Positions 1 through 9,407 of a stretch of DNA of 64,000 nucleotides are shown here, piece after piece; the stretch's first letter is position 1, and each line of letters opens with the position of its first letter. This stretch comes from Narthecium ossifragum. Its lineage: Eukaryota > Streptophyta > Magnoliopsida > Dioscoreales > Nartheciaceae. The stretch covers positions 9,793,096 to 9,857,095 of the forward strand of contig OY986969.1 of NCBI GenBank assembly GCA_963920575.1, in the 5' to 3' direction. The notes beneath the pieces are model-generated. The model searched no databases. It was given only the letters and a program-made list of their open reading frames with translations, and was not told the DNA's origin. A program made the translations under genes and the position numbers.

Positions 1-297
1 GCCTGGGTATGGTCCGGGGTTCGATATAAGTATATAGTAAGCTCTTAATAGACATAACGCGTTTTAAAGCCGTGCTGGCAATGAACCGCAGAAAAACTCC
101 AGTGTTAAGCGTGCTTGGGCTGGAGTAGGTTTGGGAGGGGTGACCTCCTGGGAAGTCCGATCGATCGGTGGGTTTATCGATCGATCGGCTGCGGTGAGCC
201 AAAAGCGGACAATATTGTGTCGGGTGGGGCCCTCGGGTAGATCTTGGTCGGACCGGGAGCCCGCAGGCCGGGGCCCAGTGGAGGGCCGGGGCGTTAC
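1..297 (+). mobile_element. Cassandra-like 5S-bearing LTR end (truncated by window edge)
   Basis: This segment carries a 5S-rRNA-derived block (86-158) and then a tail with AAAGCGGACAATATTGTG near 201 and GGGGCGTTACA ending at 297. That order (5S block, GGACAATATT motif, terminal GTTACA) is the known layout of Cassandra TRIM LTRs in plants. Two palindromes, CCGATCGATCGG near 157 and CGATCGATCG near 179, sit just after the 5S block. No primer-binding site follows position 297, so the element is truncated or its LTR abuts another insertion. The left end lies outside the window. Confidence 0.6.
86..158 (+). promoter_or_regulatory. 5S rRNA-like Pol III internal promoter remnant
   Basis: The bases match the 3' two-thirds of plant 5S rRNA. 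GTTAAGCGTGCTTGGGC (104-120) corresponds to the box A region, and GGTGACCTCCTGGGAAGTCC (139-158) covers the intermediate element and box C. The 5' third of 5S is not recognisable, so this is not a complete 5S gene. In Cassandra elements this block is thought to give RNA polymerase III promoter activity inside the LTR. The stretch between the boxes differs from the canonical sequence at several bases, so activity here is uncertain. Confidence 0.65.
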
Positions 298-1436
298 AAA
301 ACCTGTAGGGCTACCCACCCGTTTATTCTAAACATCCCAGGAGTCATCACTCCCCCGGTTCACCATTGCCCTATTATAGGGCTAACATGCTTAAACATAT
401 GTACAAGGTATAAAGCGGTAAAGAAAACCGACATACCAAGCCCCGCGGGCAAAATTCATGAAAAATCCTCTCCGCTGCTAAAGGATCGATCTTTTCCTAA
501 GAAAAGATCGATCTTTTATGCAACAGTGAGCTTCCCTCACTGTCGAGCTAAAGAAGATCGATCCTTCCTCCCAGGAAGATCGATCTCTTAAGTAACAGTG
601 GGCACCCTTCTCGTCGCGCTAAGAAAGATCGATCCTTCCTCTCAGGAAGATCGATCTTCCTCGCGACACAGGGTAACCATGCTACCCAAGACTCAGGATC
701 GATCTTCTCCAAGCAGAGGATCAATCCTTCATCGGGCGCAGCATGACCAACCCAGAGGGATCCATCCTTCCTCTAGAAGGATCGATCCGGATGGGTTCTC
801 CGGCGTACTTCCGACGAGGAATACCGCCGGAATGTACATCCAAACTCAACGAAACTCTGGGATCTGATAGATCAAGATCCCACGAGTCCAAAACTGATAA
901 AAACTCAGCAAACAAACATGTATATAAAGAGATCTAAGCATAAGAACACAATCAAACCGGAAAAACCAAAAATCCAGAAAGAATTGTAGGTAGGATCCCT
1001 ACCTAAGCAAGAGCAGCTCCAATCCAAGCTGTTAGGCCTTGGATCGTCCTCGACCACCTTCAAAAATTGCAAGATCTGAGCTCAGATCTCCGGATTTCAA
1101 AAGGATTCAAGGAAGAAAGTCTCGTTTGCTTTATAGGCAAACGAACCGACTTATGAAGATCGCACTTTGACTTTCTGGTACAAGAAGATCAATCTCTTAG
1201 CTAGAGAAGATCGATCCTTTTTGTGCTGAAAGCTAAACTTGGGCAAGAACTCAAGCCCAAGCCCGGATCTTTCGATCCCGGGTCCCACTAACCGTTCTAG
1301 CCAAACATTACCACAAACACAGTCAGTGTGTGCACACGCGGGTGTGAAACAAGCCGACAAGGCGCAATTTACCAAATTGCCCATGCGGTCCACGACGAGC
1401 CACAGGAGTAGAGGGACGGGTCCTCATATCACAACC
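293..1436 (-). mobile_element. Diverged Tekay-type LTR or solo LTR
   Basis: The last 200 bases (about 1255-1436) align by eye with the end of the Tekay LTR at 50690-50925. Shared blocks include GATCCCGGGTCC, ACGCGGGTGTGAA, a TTTACCAAAATGCCC-like block, and GAGGGACGGG followed by CTCA...CACA. An internal CTACCTRRGCAAG block near 1000 also matches 50325. The 5' half is unrelated in primary sequence but, like the Tekay LTR, holds an inverted-repeat array. I see no internal region, PBS or target duplication, so a solo or truncated LTR is most likely. The orientation is inferred from the Tekay copy, whose genes are on the minus strand. Confidence 0.55.
481..795. repeat. Array of GATCGATC-centred inverted repeats
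   Basis: Successive hairpin-forming units are visible. GATCGATCTTTTC pairs with GAAAAGATCGATC (484-513, loop CTAA). CAGTGAG pairs with CTCACTG (524-542). Near 556-586 and 628-660 there are GATCGATCC-TTCCT / AGGAA-GATCGATC pairs. Near 695-729 GGATCGATCTT is followed by GAGGATCAATCC, and near 758-789 GGATCCATCCTTC pairs with GAAGGATCGATCC. Further single GATCGATC copies occur near 1208. The stems differ from unit to unit but stay self-complementary. Confidence 0.7.
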
Positions 1437-1501
1437 TTGCAAGAGATGCACGACAAGCACAACAAATTAAGGACCATAGGCTCGGGGCAGCTAGAATGTT
1501 G

Positions 1502-1597
1502 AGATGGCAGATGGTAGGGAGCAAGGAGAAAAAAGAGAGGATGAAAGGGTGATGGCAGATGGTAGGGAGCATGGAGAAAGCAGAGAAGATGAAAGGT
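1502..1597. repeat. Two-copy 48-bp tandem repeat
   Basis: Two adjacent copies begin GATGGCAGATGGTAGGGAGC (1502 and 1550). They are followed by purine-rich sequence differing at a few bases. No coding function is seen. Confidence 0.75.
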
Positions 1598-3038
1598 AGA
1601 AGATAAAGGCTTTGAAGAGACAATAAAGGTAAGTCAAAAATTTACTAAAGAACAAATTTTATGGACACATGTCATGATGTCCATATCAAGTTCCAAAAAT
1701 TAATTTTGAAACCCGTACAACTTTTCTATTTTTGGCAAATGAATGGACCTTCTTATTAGGGTCTAACAGTTACTTTTATAATAATTAGAAGGCTAACCCT
1801 TGATTTGGGGGGCCAACGACTAGGTGGCTAGGTGAGATTTAACTTGGCTTCATTAATGTATAGGCCATAACCCCTCTTAGGTGGTATTTAATTTTGGGGG
1901 CCCTAAGCAGCTGCCTAACCTGCCTATTGTTGACACTGATTTTAGCTATGCCTAAGTCTCGTATTATTTATGAAATTCCCTTTTGATGGATGCATGTGCC
2001 TTAAATATTTTGATATGGGCATATGCATTTTTCATAGTTATCACCCCAGGGTATCTAAAAAAAAAACTTAGGCTAAGATAAAAGCCTAAGACTTCTCCTA
2101 CATAATACCATGGTCCTATTTAGCTTTGATGGCATCCTATATAAGCTAAAAGGATACAAAGACATTCTACTAAATTTCCTACAACATGATCAAAACAAAA
2201 TTCAAATTAATATTCAAAATTCGAACCAAAATATTCGAATTTGAACAAGCATTTTAATTCAAAACAGGTTCGAAATCTGAACATAAAGTTCAAATATTGA
2301 ACAACCATGAGAGAATAAGAACTCTCTAACAATGAAACCTATAGTAGTTCAAACTACATATAGAAGTTTGAATTGAGAAAATCATAAACTCTCTCATGCT
2401 CATGCACATGCACGTGAGTTCCACCCTCAACCATGTCTAACCCAACCTCTTCAACCCATGCATGTCCTCAACCCAAGCACTTTAAGCTCAAATGAAATAT
2501 TAAACAAACCCATGCACATGCACGTGGGTTCCATTCTCAACAAGCCATCAAACCCATACACATGAGTTCCAAAGAGAAGATGGGTCCATATCAACTCACA
2601 GGCTCTTGACTCATGAGATATCTCTAACTTACGAGATCTCTCAACCTCCTCAACCCATGCATTTAAACTCAAATGTTGAACAAAGAGAGCAGACGTGGCT
2701 CTCATAAGCTCTCAGCAATAACAAACCGGGGATGTGCATGACTCTCTAAAACACACACGCGTGCCTTCAAAAATGGAATGAAGCATATGTGGATCAGTGG
2801 ATAAGAAAATAAAAGAGAAGAGGTTGTCTCCCAATGCATGTACGTGTGCTCTCTCTCAACAAACACACATCATCCCAAGCAAGAGATCTCAACAAACACA
2901 CACCATCCTAACTAAGAGATACGTTTTGATTCACCCTCAACGTCTCAAACCAAAAAAAGATATTGCCAAACCTCCTAACGATCAAGATACACCAGCTAAT
3001 CTTCGAAATTTGAAGAGCCCACCTAGGTTTCGTTCTAC
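1598..3038. other. AT-rich non-coding stretch, no gene seen
   Basis: No credible coding region was found. The sequence is AT-rich to about 2390. From 2395 to 2760 it carries dispersed, degenerate repeats around CATGCACATGCACGTG and the phrase CTCAACCCATGCA, which look like old repeat debris. Confidence 0.5.
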
Positions 3039-3039
3039 A

Positions 3040-3770
3040 TCTATAAATAGATGGGAAGAGCACGGGTTAGAGGCTGAAGACCTTGGAGAGGTGGAGGCGC
3101 TGTTGAGATCCGGAAGCTGTTAGAGGCTGAAGGCTGAAGACCTTGGAGAGGTGGAGGTGCTGTTGAGATCCGGAAGCTGTTAGAGGCTGAAGACCTTGGA
3201 GACATGGAGACGCTGCCGAGATCCAGAAACAGTTCCCAAGCACTGCTGAACCTGGAGGGGAGCATCGACGCTTACGTGCTGCTAGAAGTTTGAGGAGGTT
3301 CCGATCGGCCCAAGCATCAGCACAAAGAGAAGACGTGCACCATCTCGAGACGTTGGAGTGGCGTAGCATTTGAAGACCTCCCGAGGAGCCAGAGAAAGCC
3401 TTAGAAATAGTTGGAGAGGAGGAAGAATATGTCATCAACCAACATGGTAACGAAGGTGAAGGCTTAGGAAATAAATAAATAAAACCTTACGTTCTCTTTC
3501 TTCCCTTCAAGTTTCCTTTCATTCTTGATATAAAGATGTAAGGATTCCATTTTTCTTTTCTTTTTTAATATCGGATCTAGAATCGGAGGTATTCCCTACG
3601 GGGATGTAAATGATAGATTCGCCGACTTGGCAATCCAGGGGTGTGGTGCCTGCAATCTCTTCATATGTAATTAAATTGATTTTTGCTCGAAATAAAATAG
3701 AGATCTCGTCCCCGCGAGATCGACCTTTTATTCGCGAACACCTATAGCTAGGGGCGCCCTTGGCTGGAGG
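3040..3770 (+). mobile_element. Possible LTR-like segment with TATA box
   Basis: A CTATAAATAG box at about 3041 precedes a three-copy tandem repeat. About 430 bp downstream there is a polyadenylation-like AATAAATAAATAAAAC stretch (3470-3484). The segment continues to an ATTCGCGAACA-like sequence near 3731-3741. The TATA-to-poly(A) order is what an LTR R region looks like, but I found no partner LTR, primer-binding site or coding region. This is a weak inference. Confidence 0.25.
3066..3230. repeat. Three-copy tandem repeat (54-60 bp unit)
   Basis: The unit TTAGAGGCTGAAGACCTTGG followed by AGAGGTGGAGGCGCTGTTGA and GATCCGGAAGCTG occurs three times. The middle copy has a 6-bp internal duplication (GGCTGAAGGCTGAAG) and the third copy is diverged. 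All three keep a GAAGACCTTGGAGA core. Confidence 0.8.
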
Positions 3771-4196
3771 CGAAGAGGGGGATGAAGAACACCCTGAGTT
3801 TGCTGTCCTTCTTCTTGACGTAAATTAATCATTTTTTTAGGTTGTCAGCTTCTGTTAGGTTGACGGAGTAATACGCATAGCTTAAGTTAGTTAGGTAACC
3901 TAACTAAATTAATCATTAACATGCCCCTTCGTCTACTTGCATTAGCAGGGGTAATACCGTCCTTTCACTTGCCGTGATTAACGGGTTAAAGAACATTCCA
4001 AGTTAATCCATCGGCAAGTGATCCCATGGACATATTAATCATTTTTTTCAAGTTTTGAGGTTGATAAATGTAAACTCAAAAAATTCAAGGGTATTTATGA
4101 TATTTAAGAAAATTTTAGGAATTAATAAGTTTTTATTTGTTAGGCCGGTGTTAGTCTTTAAGTCTGCCAGGGATTTTCTTTTAGAATAAAGTTTTA
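3231..4196. other. Non-coding stretch, no gene seen
   Basis: Apart from the possible LTR-like sequence listed separately, this holds AT-rich non-coding DNA. It includes two short homopurine or homopyrimidine runs and no open frame that resembles a protein family. Confidence 0.45.
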
Positions 4197-4478
4197 TGTA
4201 CATGGACACGTTGCATTACACATGCCACGAATTGGTAGTGACCACTGCCGATAGACTAGATCAATGAATTAGTAGTAGACTACCCATTGAATTGTACTGG
4301 TAGTGAGCTACCGATTGATTGTTATATTCCATGGGTATGGAATATGTGAATAATTCAATTAGTAATGAGCTACCGATTCATTGGTCTAGTCCATCGGTAG
4401 TAGGCTACCCATGGACTAGAAGAAAGAATCGGTATCCCACTACCGATACGTGGCAGGTGTAATCATGAGCATGTAGAG
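4197..4478. repeat. Foldback (MITE-like) element
   Basis: The segment is a long imperfect palindrome. The left arm begins TACATGGACACGTTGCATTA and the reverse complement of the right arm begins TACATGCTCATGATTACACC. Both then run into TGCCACG and GGTAGTG blocks. The centre ATATTCCAT-GGGT-ATGGAATAT (about 4325-4346) is itself a perfect hairpin. Within the arms the phrase GGTAGTGAGCTACCGATT recurs in both orientations. No target duplication was identified. Confidence 0.6.
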
Positions 4479-4899
4479 TAATCATTGCTTTTTCTTTTAA
4501 TACAATCGGGTTGGTTTAAAAGAAAAAGAAAAAGAAAAAAAAATGAATAGCCTTGGTATAAAAATATGAGTTTTTCAGCGATGATGACACGTGGAGAGGT
4601 GGTCCCTTTGGCCCCGTTTGGTACGTGAATAGTTAACGCAAGATAACTTTTATCACGGGTTAAGGGAGAGTTTTTTACATTTTAAATCCAATTTTCTTTT
4701 GATTTTACAATTTCGGGCCGATCCGTTTTTCGTTTACAATGGAGGTCAAAATACATTTTCTCGGACCTTTTTACCCTTATAAATGTCACATGACATCATC
4801 CATGGCACCGTCGCCTCTTCTCTCTGCGTGCATGCCACCGTCGCCTCCTCTCTCTTCATGCATGCCACCCGCCCAGCGATCCATGCGCCGCACCTCGGG

Positions 4900-5200
4900 T
4901 GGAGAGAGAGAGGCCGAGGGCGAGGTCGACGGCGAGGGCGACGTCGAGGGTGGCATGCATGGGAGCGCGGGAGCGTGGGCGGCGTGCTTGGGAGCGCGAG
5001 AGAGAGAGAGAGAGAGAGGCTGGGGGCGAGGGTGACGTCGACAGTTGGTGGCGAAGAAGCCCTCGACGGGCGTGGTGGCCGGCGGAGCATGGGGGATCGA
5101 CAGAGAGAGAGAGAGGCAGAGGGCGAGGTCGACGGCGAGGGCGAGGTCGACGGTGAGGGCGAGGGCGAGGGTGAGGGCGAGGGCGAGGTCGAGGGCCGCA
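4900..5200. repeat. GGCGAG/GTCGAC-type minisatellite
   Basis: Imperfect tandem hexamers and dodecamers of GGCGAG, GGTCGACGGCGA and related words occur at 4916-4960 and 5118-5195. GA dinucleotide runs lie between them. The several long overlapping open frames here are low-complexity artefacts rich in Arg/Glu or Ser/Pro. Confidence 0.75.
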
Positions 5201-5311
5201 CTGTCGCCGATGCGATGGACTCTCAGCAGGCGGTGGGCGATGGGGGCCACATCGTGGCCTCCCGGTGTCTCTACGGCGGGACGCACGCGCTGCTCCTCCC
5301 GGTGTCTCTAC

Positions 5312-5312
<1 letters not shown>

Positions 5313-5353
<41 letters not shown>

Positions 5354-5455
5354 CCAAGGAGAGAGAGAGGCCGGAGAGAGAGATGTCGAGGAGAGACGGG
5401 AGAGAGGCGGGAGAGATAGAGAGAGGTAAGGAGAGAGAGAGAGGAAGGGAGGATG
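5313..5455. repeat. (AG)n microsatellite
   Basis: A nearly pure AG run covers about 5313-5352. It is followed by interrupted GAGAGA tracts to 5450. There is no coding signal. Confidence 0.85.
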
Positions 5456-5689
5456 ACGTCATGGCAATCCAAATTGATAATTTTGACTTGGTAGTTGCAT
5501 GACGTCATGCAACCATGACGTCATGGCAATCCAAATTTTGACTCGGCTCATAGCAATCCAAATTTTGACTGGATGCATGACGTCGGCAGTTGCATGACGT
5601 CGGAGGCTTCACCCACGTAGCTGCCCTCCCTTCCTCTTTCTCCCCGAGCTCCCGGCGGCTACACCCGGACCTAAGCCCGGCGGCACCTC

Positions 5690-5975
5690 CACCCAGACCT
5701 CCTCCCCAGACGGCCTCAGCGACATGGTGTCCTCCATCTCCCTCGTCCAGCCAGAGACGCCCACGGAATCGAACGTCATGCAACTGCCGCACGCCTTCGT
5801 AGTAGGCGTCGGCCTCGAGGTGCTCGTAGTAGAGGTCGTACTTCTTGTTGGAGTTCCGGACGCTGACGTTGGCGGCGAGGTCGTAGTACAACGTCCCGTT
5901 CCCGGCGAGGTCGAAGCGGCCGAGGGTGGCTTTCTCCACGTAGACCTTGAGGGCCTCGGGCTGGTTGGCCACATT
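5690..5975 (-). pseudogene. Captured fragment of an NHL (NDR1/HIN1-like, LEA_2) gene
   Basis: The minus-strand frame reads VEKATLGRFDLAG, then NGTLYYDLAANVSVRN, then KKYDLYYEHLEA. This is the start of the LEA_2 beta-sandwich of NHL proteins, plasma-membrane-anchored plant proteins linked to pathogen response. Known proteins have a membrane helix before this segment; it is absent here, and the frame loses similarity after about 85 residues (below roughly 5720). The piece is joined at about 5976 to an unrelated fragment in a different frame. It therefore looks like a captured, non-functional exon fragment. The family assignment is from recognition of the motif order; the parental gene is not in the window. 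Confidence 0.55.
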
Positions 5976-6159
5976 GGAGCCAATGCAAGGCCACGGCTAG
6001 AGAACCCGCGTAGTTCTTAATGCCCTCCATCCTCTCACGCAAGCCATTGCACGCATCGAGCAGCTCGACGACGTCTTCGAGGTACTCGTCGACGGTCTTT
6101 TGATCAGTGCTCACTGAAGAGCTGCTATTTGTAGCTAGGAAGAGGACGTTGTTTGCCAT
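5976..6159 (-). pseudogene. Second captured gene fragment, family uncertain
   Basis: A minus-strand frame starts with ATG at 6159 and runs about 60 residues, including VDEYLEDVVELLDACNGLRE. The Ser/Thr-rich N-terminus followed by an amphipathic helix resembles the start of BPS1/UPF0496-type plant proteins, but I cannot assign it with confidence. The frame runs out where it meets the NHL-like fragment. Upstream (6175-6560) the plus strand is GA-rich and the opposite strand is Ser/Leu-rich low-complexity sequence. Confidence 0.3.
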
Positions 6160-7454
6160 CTTTTAAGTGAACCGATGTCCTCGAGCTCGAGCGTCGAGCG
6201 AACGTCCTCGAGCTCGAGCATCTCTGGCGGCGACGATGTAGGTGCGACGGCGAACGGCGGGAGACAACGGCGAAATGTCCTCGTTGTAAGCAGCGAGGCG
6301 CGAGTCGCGATGCAAGCAGTGGGCATGCGTGGGCGTCGGAGGGGAGGAGTGACGGAGAAGAGAGAGAGAGAAACAGAGGAGAAAGCAGAGGAGAGGAGGC
6401 GACGGAGAAGAGAGAGAGAGAAACAGAGGAGAGAGCAGGAGGGAAGGAGGAGCCGGAGAAGAGGGGAGCCGGAGCCGGAGAGGAGGAGGCGACGGAGAAG
6501 AGAGAGAGAGAGAAGCAAAGGAAAAAATGGAGCTTCGTCGCTGGTGGATTTTGGAGGAGAGATGGGGCGCTGAGGTCGGTGAAGCTTGGGAGGAGCTTCT
6601 GGAACTCGGCGCTCCCGCGGACGGCGACGAAGCTCAGGGAGATCGAACGGCGTCGGGACCCCACCATACCACCGCCACACTCTACCACCGCCACGACCAC
6701 CACTAGCATCCCCACCGCCGGCGCGCCCATCTCGCAAGCCAACCATGATTCCATCACCACCATCTCGCCCTATGCTCGGCGCCGAGGATGGCAGCGGCCG
6801 GAGGGGACAAACGGCGCGGCTAGTCGCCTAGGTCGGAGGCTAGTCGGTGTGGCGATGGAGACTGAGGTGAGGGGTATTTTGGTCATGAAATTATGAAATT
6901 GGTCTGTTTTGTGAAGAAACACAACAATGTCCCTAGGTTGATAAATTGAAACATAAGTAGATTTTTTAAAAAAATTACTCGTTAAGGGAGAATATTCTTC
7001 TTATTTCACACTTTATATCCAAACACTTATAAAAAATTATCCTCATTGCACCTATTATTCTTATGTACTTTTTATTTATCTCAGCTGATCATTACTAAAT
7101 TAAGAAGGCTTAAATATGTGTTTCGTCCCTGTGGTTTCGGACAAGTTTTTATCAAGCCCCTGAACTTTAAAAATTCTCAATTGAATCCCTGGACTTTCCG
7201 AACCGACCTAATCCTATCCCTCCGTCCACTCGCCGTCTATCTACTAACGTCGGCACAGTGATTTCCAACCATACTGTCCGATGCCCACCTCCACCTTCAC
7301 CTCCGGTGAACCCATCACCACCGACCTCTCTCCTCTCTACTATCTCCTCGTTCCGGTGGACTCAACCCGAGCCCCTCCGCCTCTACGACTCCCGACCTAC
7401 AATCTCGCCTCCTCATCAGAACCCCGACGACGAGAGCTTCCGCGACGTGCCCCC

Positions 7455-7700
7455 CGTGCTATGGTACCTCCGCGCCACGATGCTCGAAGCTCATGACGTG
7501 ATATTAATGGTGTCGAGAGACGCCGGTGTCTCTGTCTGCGTGACCCTGGGGTTCCAGGTGCCGCACACCCCATCCCTCCGGCATCACCCGCAACGATGCG
7601 CAGCCAGCGTGGAATGAAGACCTCGTCTTCGTCGCCGCTGAGCCGTTCGGGAACAACCAAAGACTAGCCCTCGCTCGAGTGCTGCAACGGGAGGCTGCGC
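7455..7700 (+). pseudogene. Captured C2-domain fragment (MCTP/FTIP-like)
   Basis: The frame reads LWYLRATMLEAHDV, then VSVCVTLGFQ. After a one-frame shift near 7585 it continues NDAQPAWNEDLVFVAAEPF. This order (WYLR, EAxDV, LG.Q, P.WNEDL.FVA.EPF) is the C2 domain of plant multiple-C2-and-transmembrane proteins, ER and plasmodesmal tethers that bind calcium and lipid. Only part of one C2 domain is present, the frame is broken, and there is no transmembrane C-terminus. It is a captured fragment inside the Pack-MULE, transcribed if at all from the element or a neighbouring promoter. Confidence 0.6.
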
Positions 7701-7811
7701 GTGCAAGTGTGGGTCGGAGTAGCCTCACGTTGGACCAGATCTGGCGATCGAGATCGAGGGCGGCGACGAGGCCGCAGTAGATCCCGTGGACGAAGAACAT
7801 GCGGCGACCCC

Positions 7812-8516
7812 CTAGGAGCGCGGAGGACAGCCACTGGGAGGCTCCCCTGGCGGAACTCGTGGGGGAGCGAGGGGAGGGAGTGGTGGCGAAGATGAACCCG
7901 GGCCTCTATGTCGCCCGGCTACCGGGTCATAGATCTCCGCAGCGAGGTGGTCCTCTATGTCGACCAATCCCCCAATAAACCGGGCCCCGCCGACCACGAT
8001 GAACCTCGGGACCGTGCCGGCGGCGAGGAAGTCATCGACGGCGATGAGTGGGTTGTAGCGGGGGGAGGAGAAGGGCGGGGTGTGGCGCCACGGGTGTGCG
8101 CGGGGGAGGGAAGAGTAGAGGAAGCGGGAGGAGGGAGTGGTGGCGAAGATGAACCCGGAGGAGCCAGAGAGGGAGTCGAGATGGGGGGTTTGGGGATCGA
8201 CGACGGGGAGGAGGAGCCACGAGACGGAGTCGAGGTCGAAGGCGAAGGCCTGGTTGTGCCGCGGGACGACGTTGTTGTGTCCGAAGATGAAGAACCACGG
8301 ACGGCGAGGGGAGGGGGACGCCACGGCGCGGTCGGCGAAGGAACGGTGGGTCACCACCGCACGCCACTGGCGACAGACGGCTCCCGCGACCACGATTGAG
8401 CGGAGCGGGAGATGCGAGAGGATCAGCTTAGTGATGTCCCAGCTCAGCCGCGACCACCCACATGGCGAGGAATCCGCCGCTGCCGTCGCCAGAGAGGATG
8501 AGGTACCCATCTCCAT
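7812..8516 (-). pseudogene. Captured F-box protein fragment
   Basis: A 234-codon minus-strand frame begins MEMGTSSSLATAAADS. An F-box follows at about residues 22-60 (SRLSWDITKLILSHLPLRSI, then AGAVCRQWRAVV). The next part, RPWFFIFGHNNVVPRHNQAF, resembles the start of an F-box/kelch-type substrate-binding region. F-box proteins are the substrate adaptors of SCF ubiquitin ligases. The similarity fades after about residue 190, and the C-terminus is Pro/Ser-rich sequence produced by reading into other captured DNA, so the repeat domain is truncated. The fragment is GC-rich, unlike the AT-rich DNA around the element. It could still be translated as a short F-box protein, but a functional ligase subunit is unlikely. 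Confidence 0.6.
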
Positions 8517-9041
8517 CTGCTGGAACTACATGCGACCACCCACCATGCCCGGTCATCCAAACAAGTTCTCAGGCCACCACGACCTCATCCCTGCCGGTCT
8601 TGCCCGCTGGTCAGTCGTCATCGTTGTCGATTGAGACAGAGCTCTCTCATCATCGAGGCGGAGGAGTTTCCTAGCGGAGGAGATCTACTCGAGGTGGAGG
8701 AGATGGAAACAATGGGTTGGGAACTACACGAGGTGGAGGAGAGCTTCGTCGCCACCCTCACCGGGCACTTCGACGGGAAAGAGCAGAGACACCTCAACGG
8801 GAAGAACTATCAAAACATGTAAAAAAAGTCAAAATAAATTCCAATTGATCTGATTGACCGGTTGGGGTTAAGATTCGGCTGAGCCGCCGTTAGACCGATA
8901 GACGATCAATGAACGGAAGGACCACATTAAGCCGGTTCATAAAAGCTTAGGGATTCAATTGAGAATTTTTAAAGTTTAGGTACTTGATAAAAACTTATCC
9001 GAAACCTTTAAACCAAACGCATATTTAAGCCAAATTAAGAA

Positions 9042-9212
9042 TAACCGCTGTTACTTTTATCCCCGTACCAACAACGGGGGCCGTCCGTCCACCGGACCGG
9101 TCGCACCCCCCCCACCCACCCACACTCTCCTCGGAAACTTCAAAAGGCCTCGGCCGAGCTCATCAGACCCTTAGTGCCGTCGCCCGCCCACCCCCCCGGC
9201 CCCTCCGGGGCC
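9042..9212 (+). promoter_or_regulatory. Proximal promoter/5' UTR of the coilin-like gene
   Basis: Only 171 bp lie between the Pack-MULE target duplication and the ATG. The stretch is C-rich and contains no clear TATA box. Any more distal native promoter elements now lie beyond 1.9 kb of inserted DNA, so the element may have altered expression. The transcription start cannot be located from sequence alone. Confidence 0.4.
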
Positions 9213-9407
9213 ATGGAGCAGCCGGTGGTGAGGCTTCGTGTCGTGTTCGAGGACCGTCACATCCTTAGCAAAGCTCAGAGATCCGAGGGACTTAAGCGCT
9301 CTTGGCTTCTCCTGCGCCCCGACCTCACCAACGTCTCCGACCTTGTCTTCCACCTCTCTAGAAGCTTCGACCTCCAGCAATCCTGCCCTCATGGACTCGT
9401 CCTCTCT
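9213..9407 (+). CDS. Coilin-like exon 1
   Basis: Sixty-five complete codons run from ATG to the donor CTCTCT|GTAAGC. They encode [17 protein letters not shown], the W-containing [10 protein letters not shown] stretch and SCPHGLVLS, which match the start of plant coilins. The ATG is the first in a GC-rich leader and gives the family's usual N-terminus. Confidence 0.85.

Larger units (their letters stand above)
4612..7035. mobile_element. Probable gene-capturing transposon remnant, borders unresolved
   Basis: The segment opens with GGCCCCGTTTGGTACGTGAA, a start typical of plant TIR elements. It holds fragments of host genes in antisense orientation between GC-rich simple repeats. Near the right end, TTAAGGGAGAATATTC (about 6983) echoes TTAAGGGAGAG (about 4663). 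I could not define matching terminal inverted repeats or a target duplication, so the class (Pack-MULE, hAT or other) is open. The fused, truncated gene pieces are the main reason to call it a capture element. Confidence 0.4.
7107..9031. mobile_element. Pack-MULE 1 (1.9 kb, 10-bp target duplication)
   Basis: A Mutator-like element has long terminal inverted repeats of about 150 bp. The left end starts GGCTTAAATATGTGTTTCGT; the right end, reverse-complemented, starts GGCTTAAATATGCGTTTGG. Both arms share GATAAGTTTTTATCAAG-like and TTTAAAAATTCTCAATTGAA blocks. The flanks are the direct duplication AAATTAAGAA (7097-7106 and 9032-9041). No transposase is present. The interior is GC-rich host sequence from at least two genes in opposite orientations. 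A GTGGTGGCGAAGATGAACCC block appears twice (about 7880 and 8137). The element ends 172 bp before the coilin-like ATG. Confidence 0.85.

Noticed and set aside
86..158. Functional 5S rRNA gene
   Set aside because: The 5' third is missing and several positions differ; LTR-type sequence follows directly.
4783..5502. Long open frame (239 codons) and several overlapping frames on both strands
   Set aside because: Made of GA and GGCGAG simple repeats, giving Arg/Glu or Ser/Leu/Pro runs in every frame; no domain.
7908..8634. Plus-strand frames of about 165 codons opposite the F-box fragment
   Set aside because: Shadow frames of the GC-rich captured F-box sequence.
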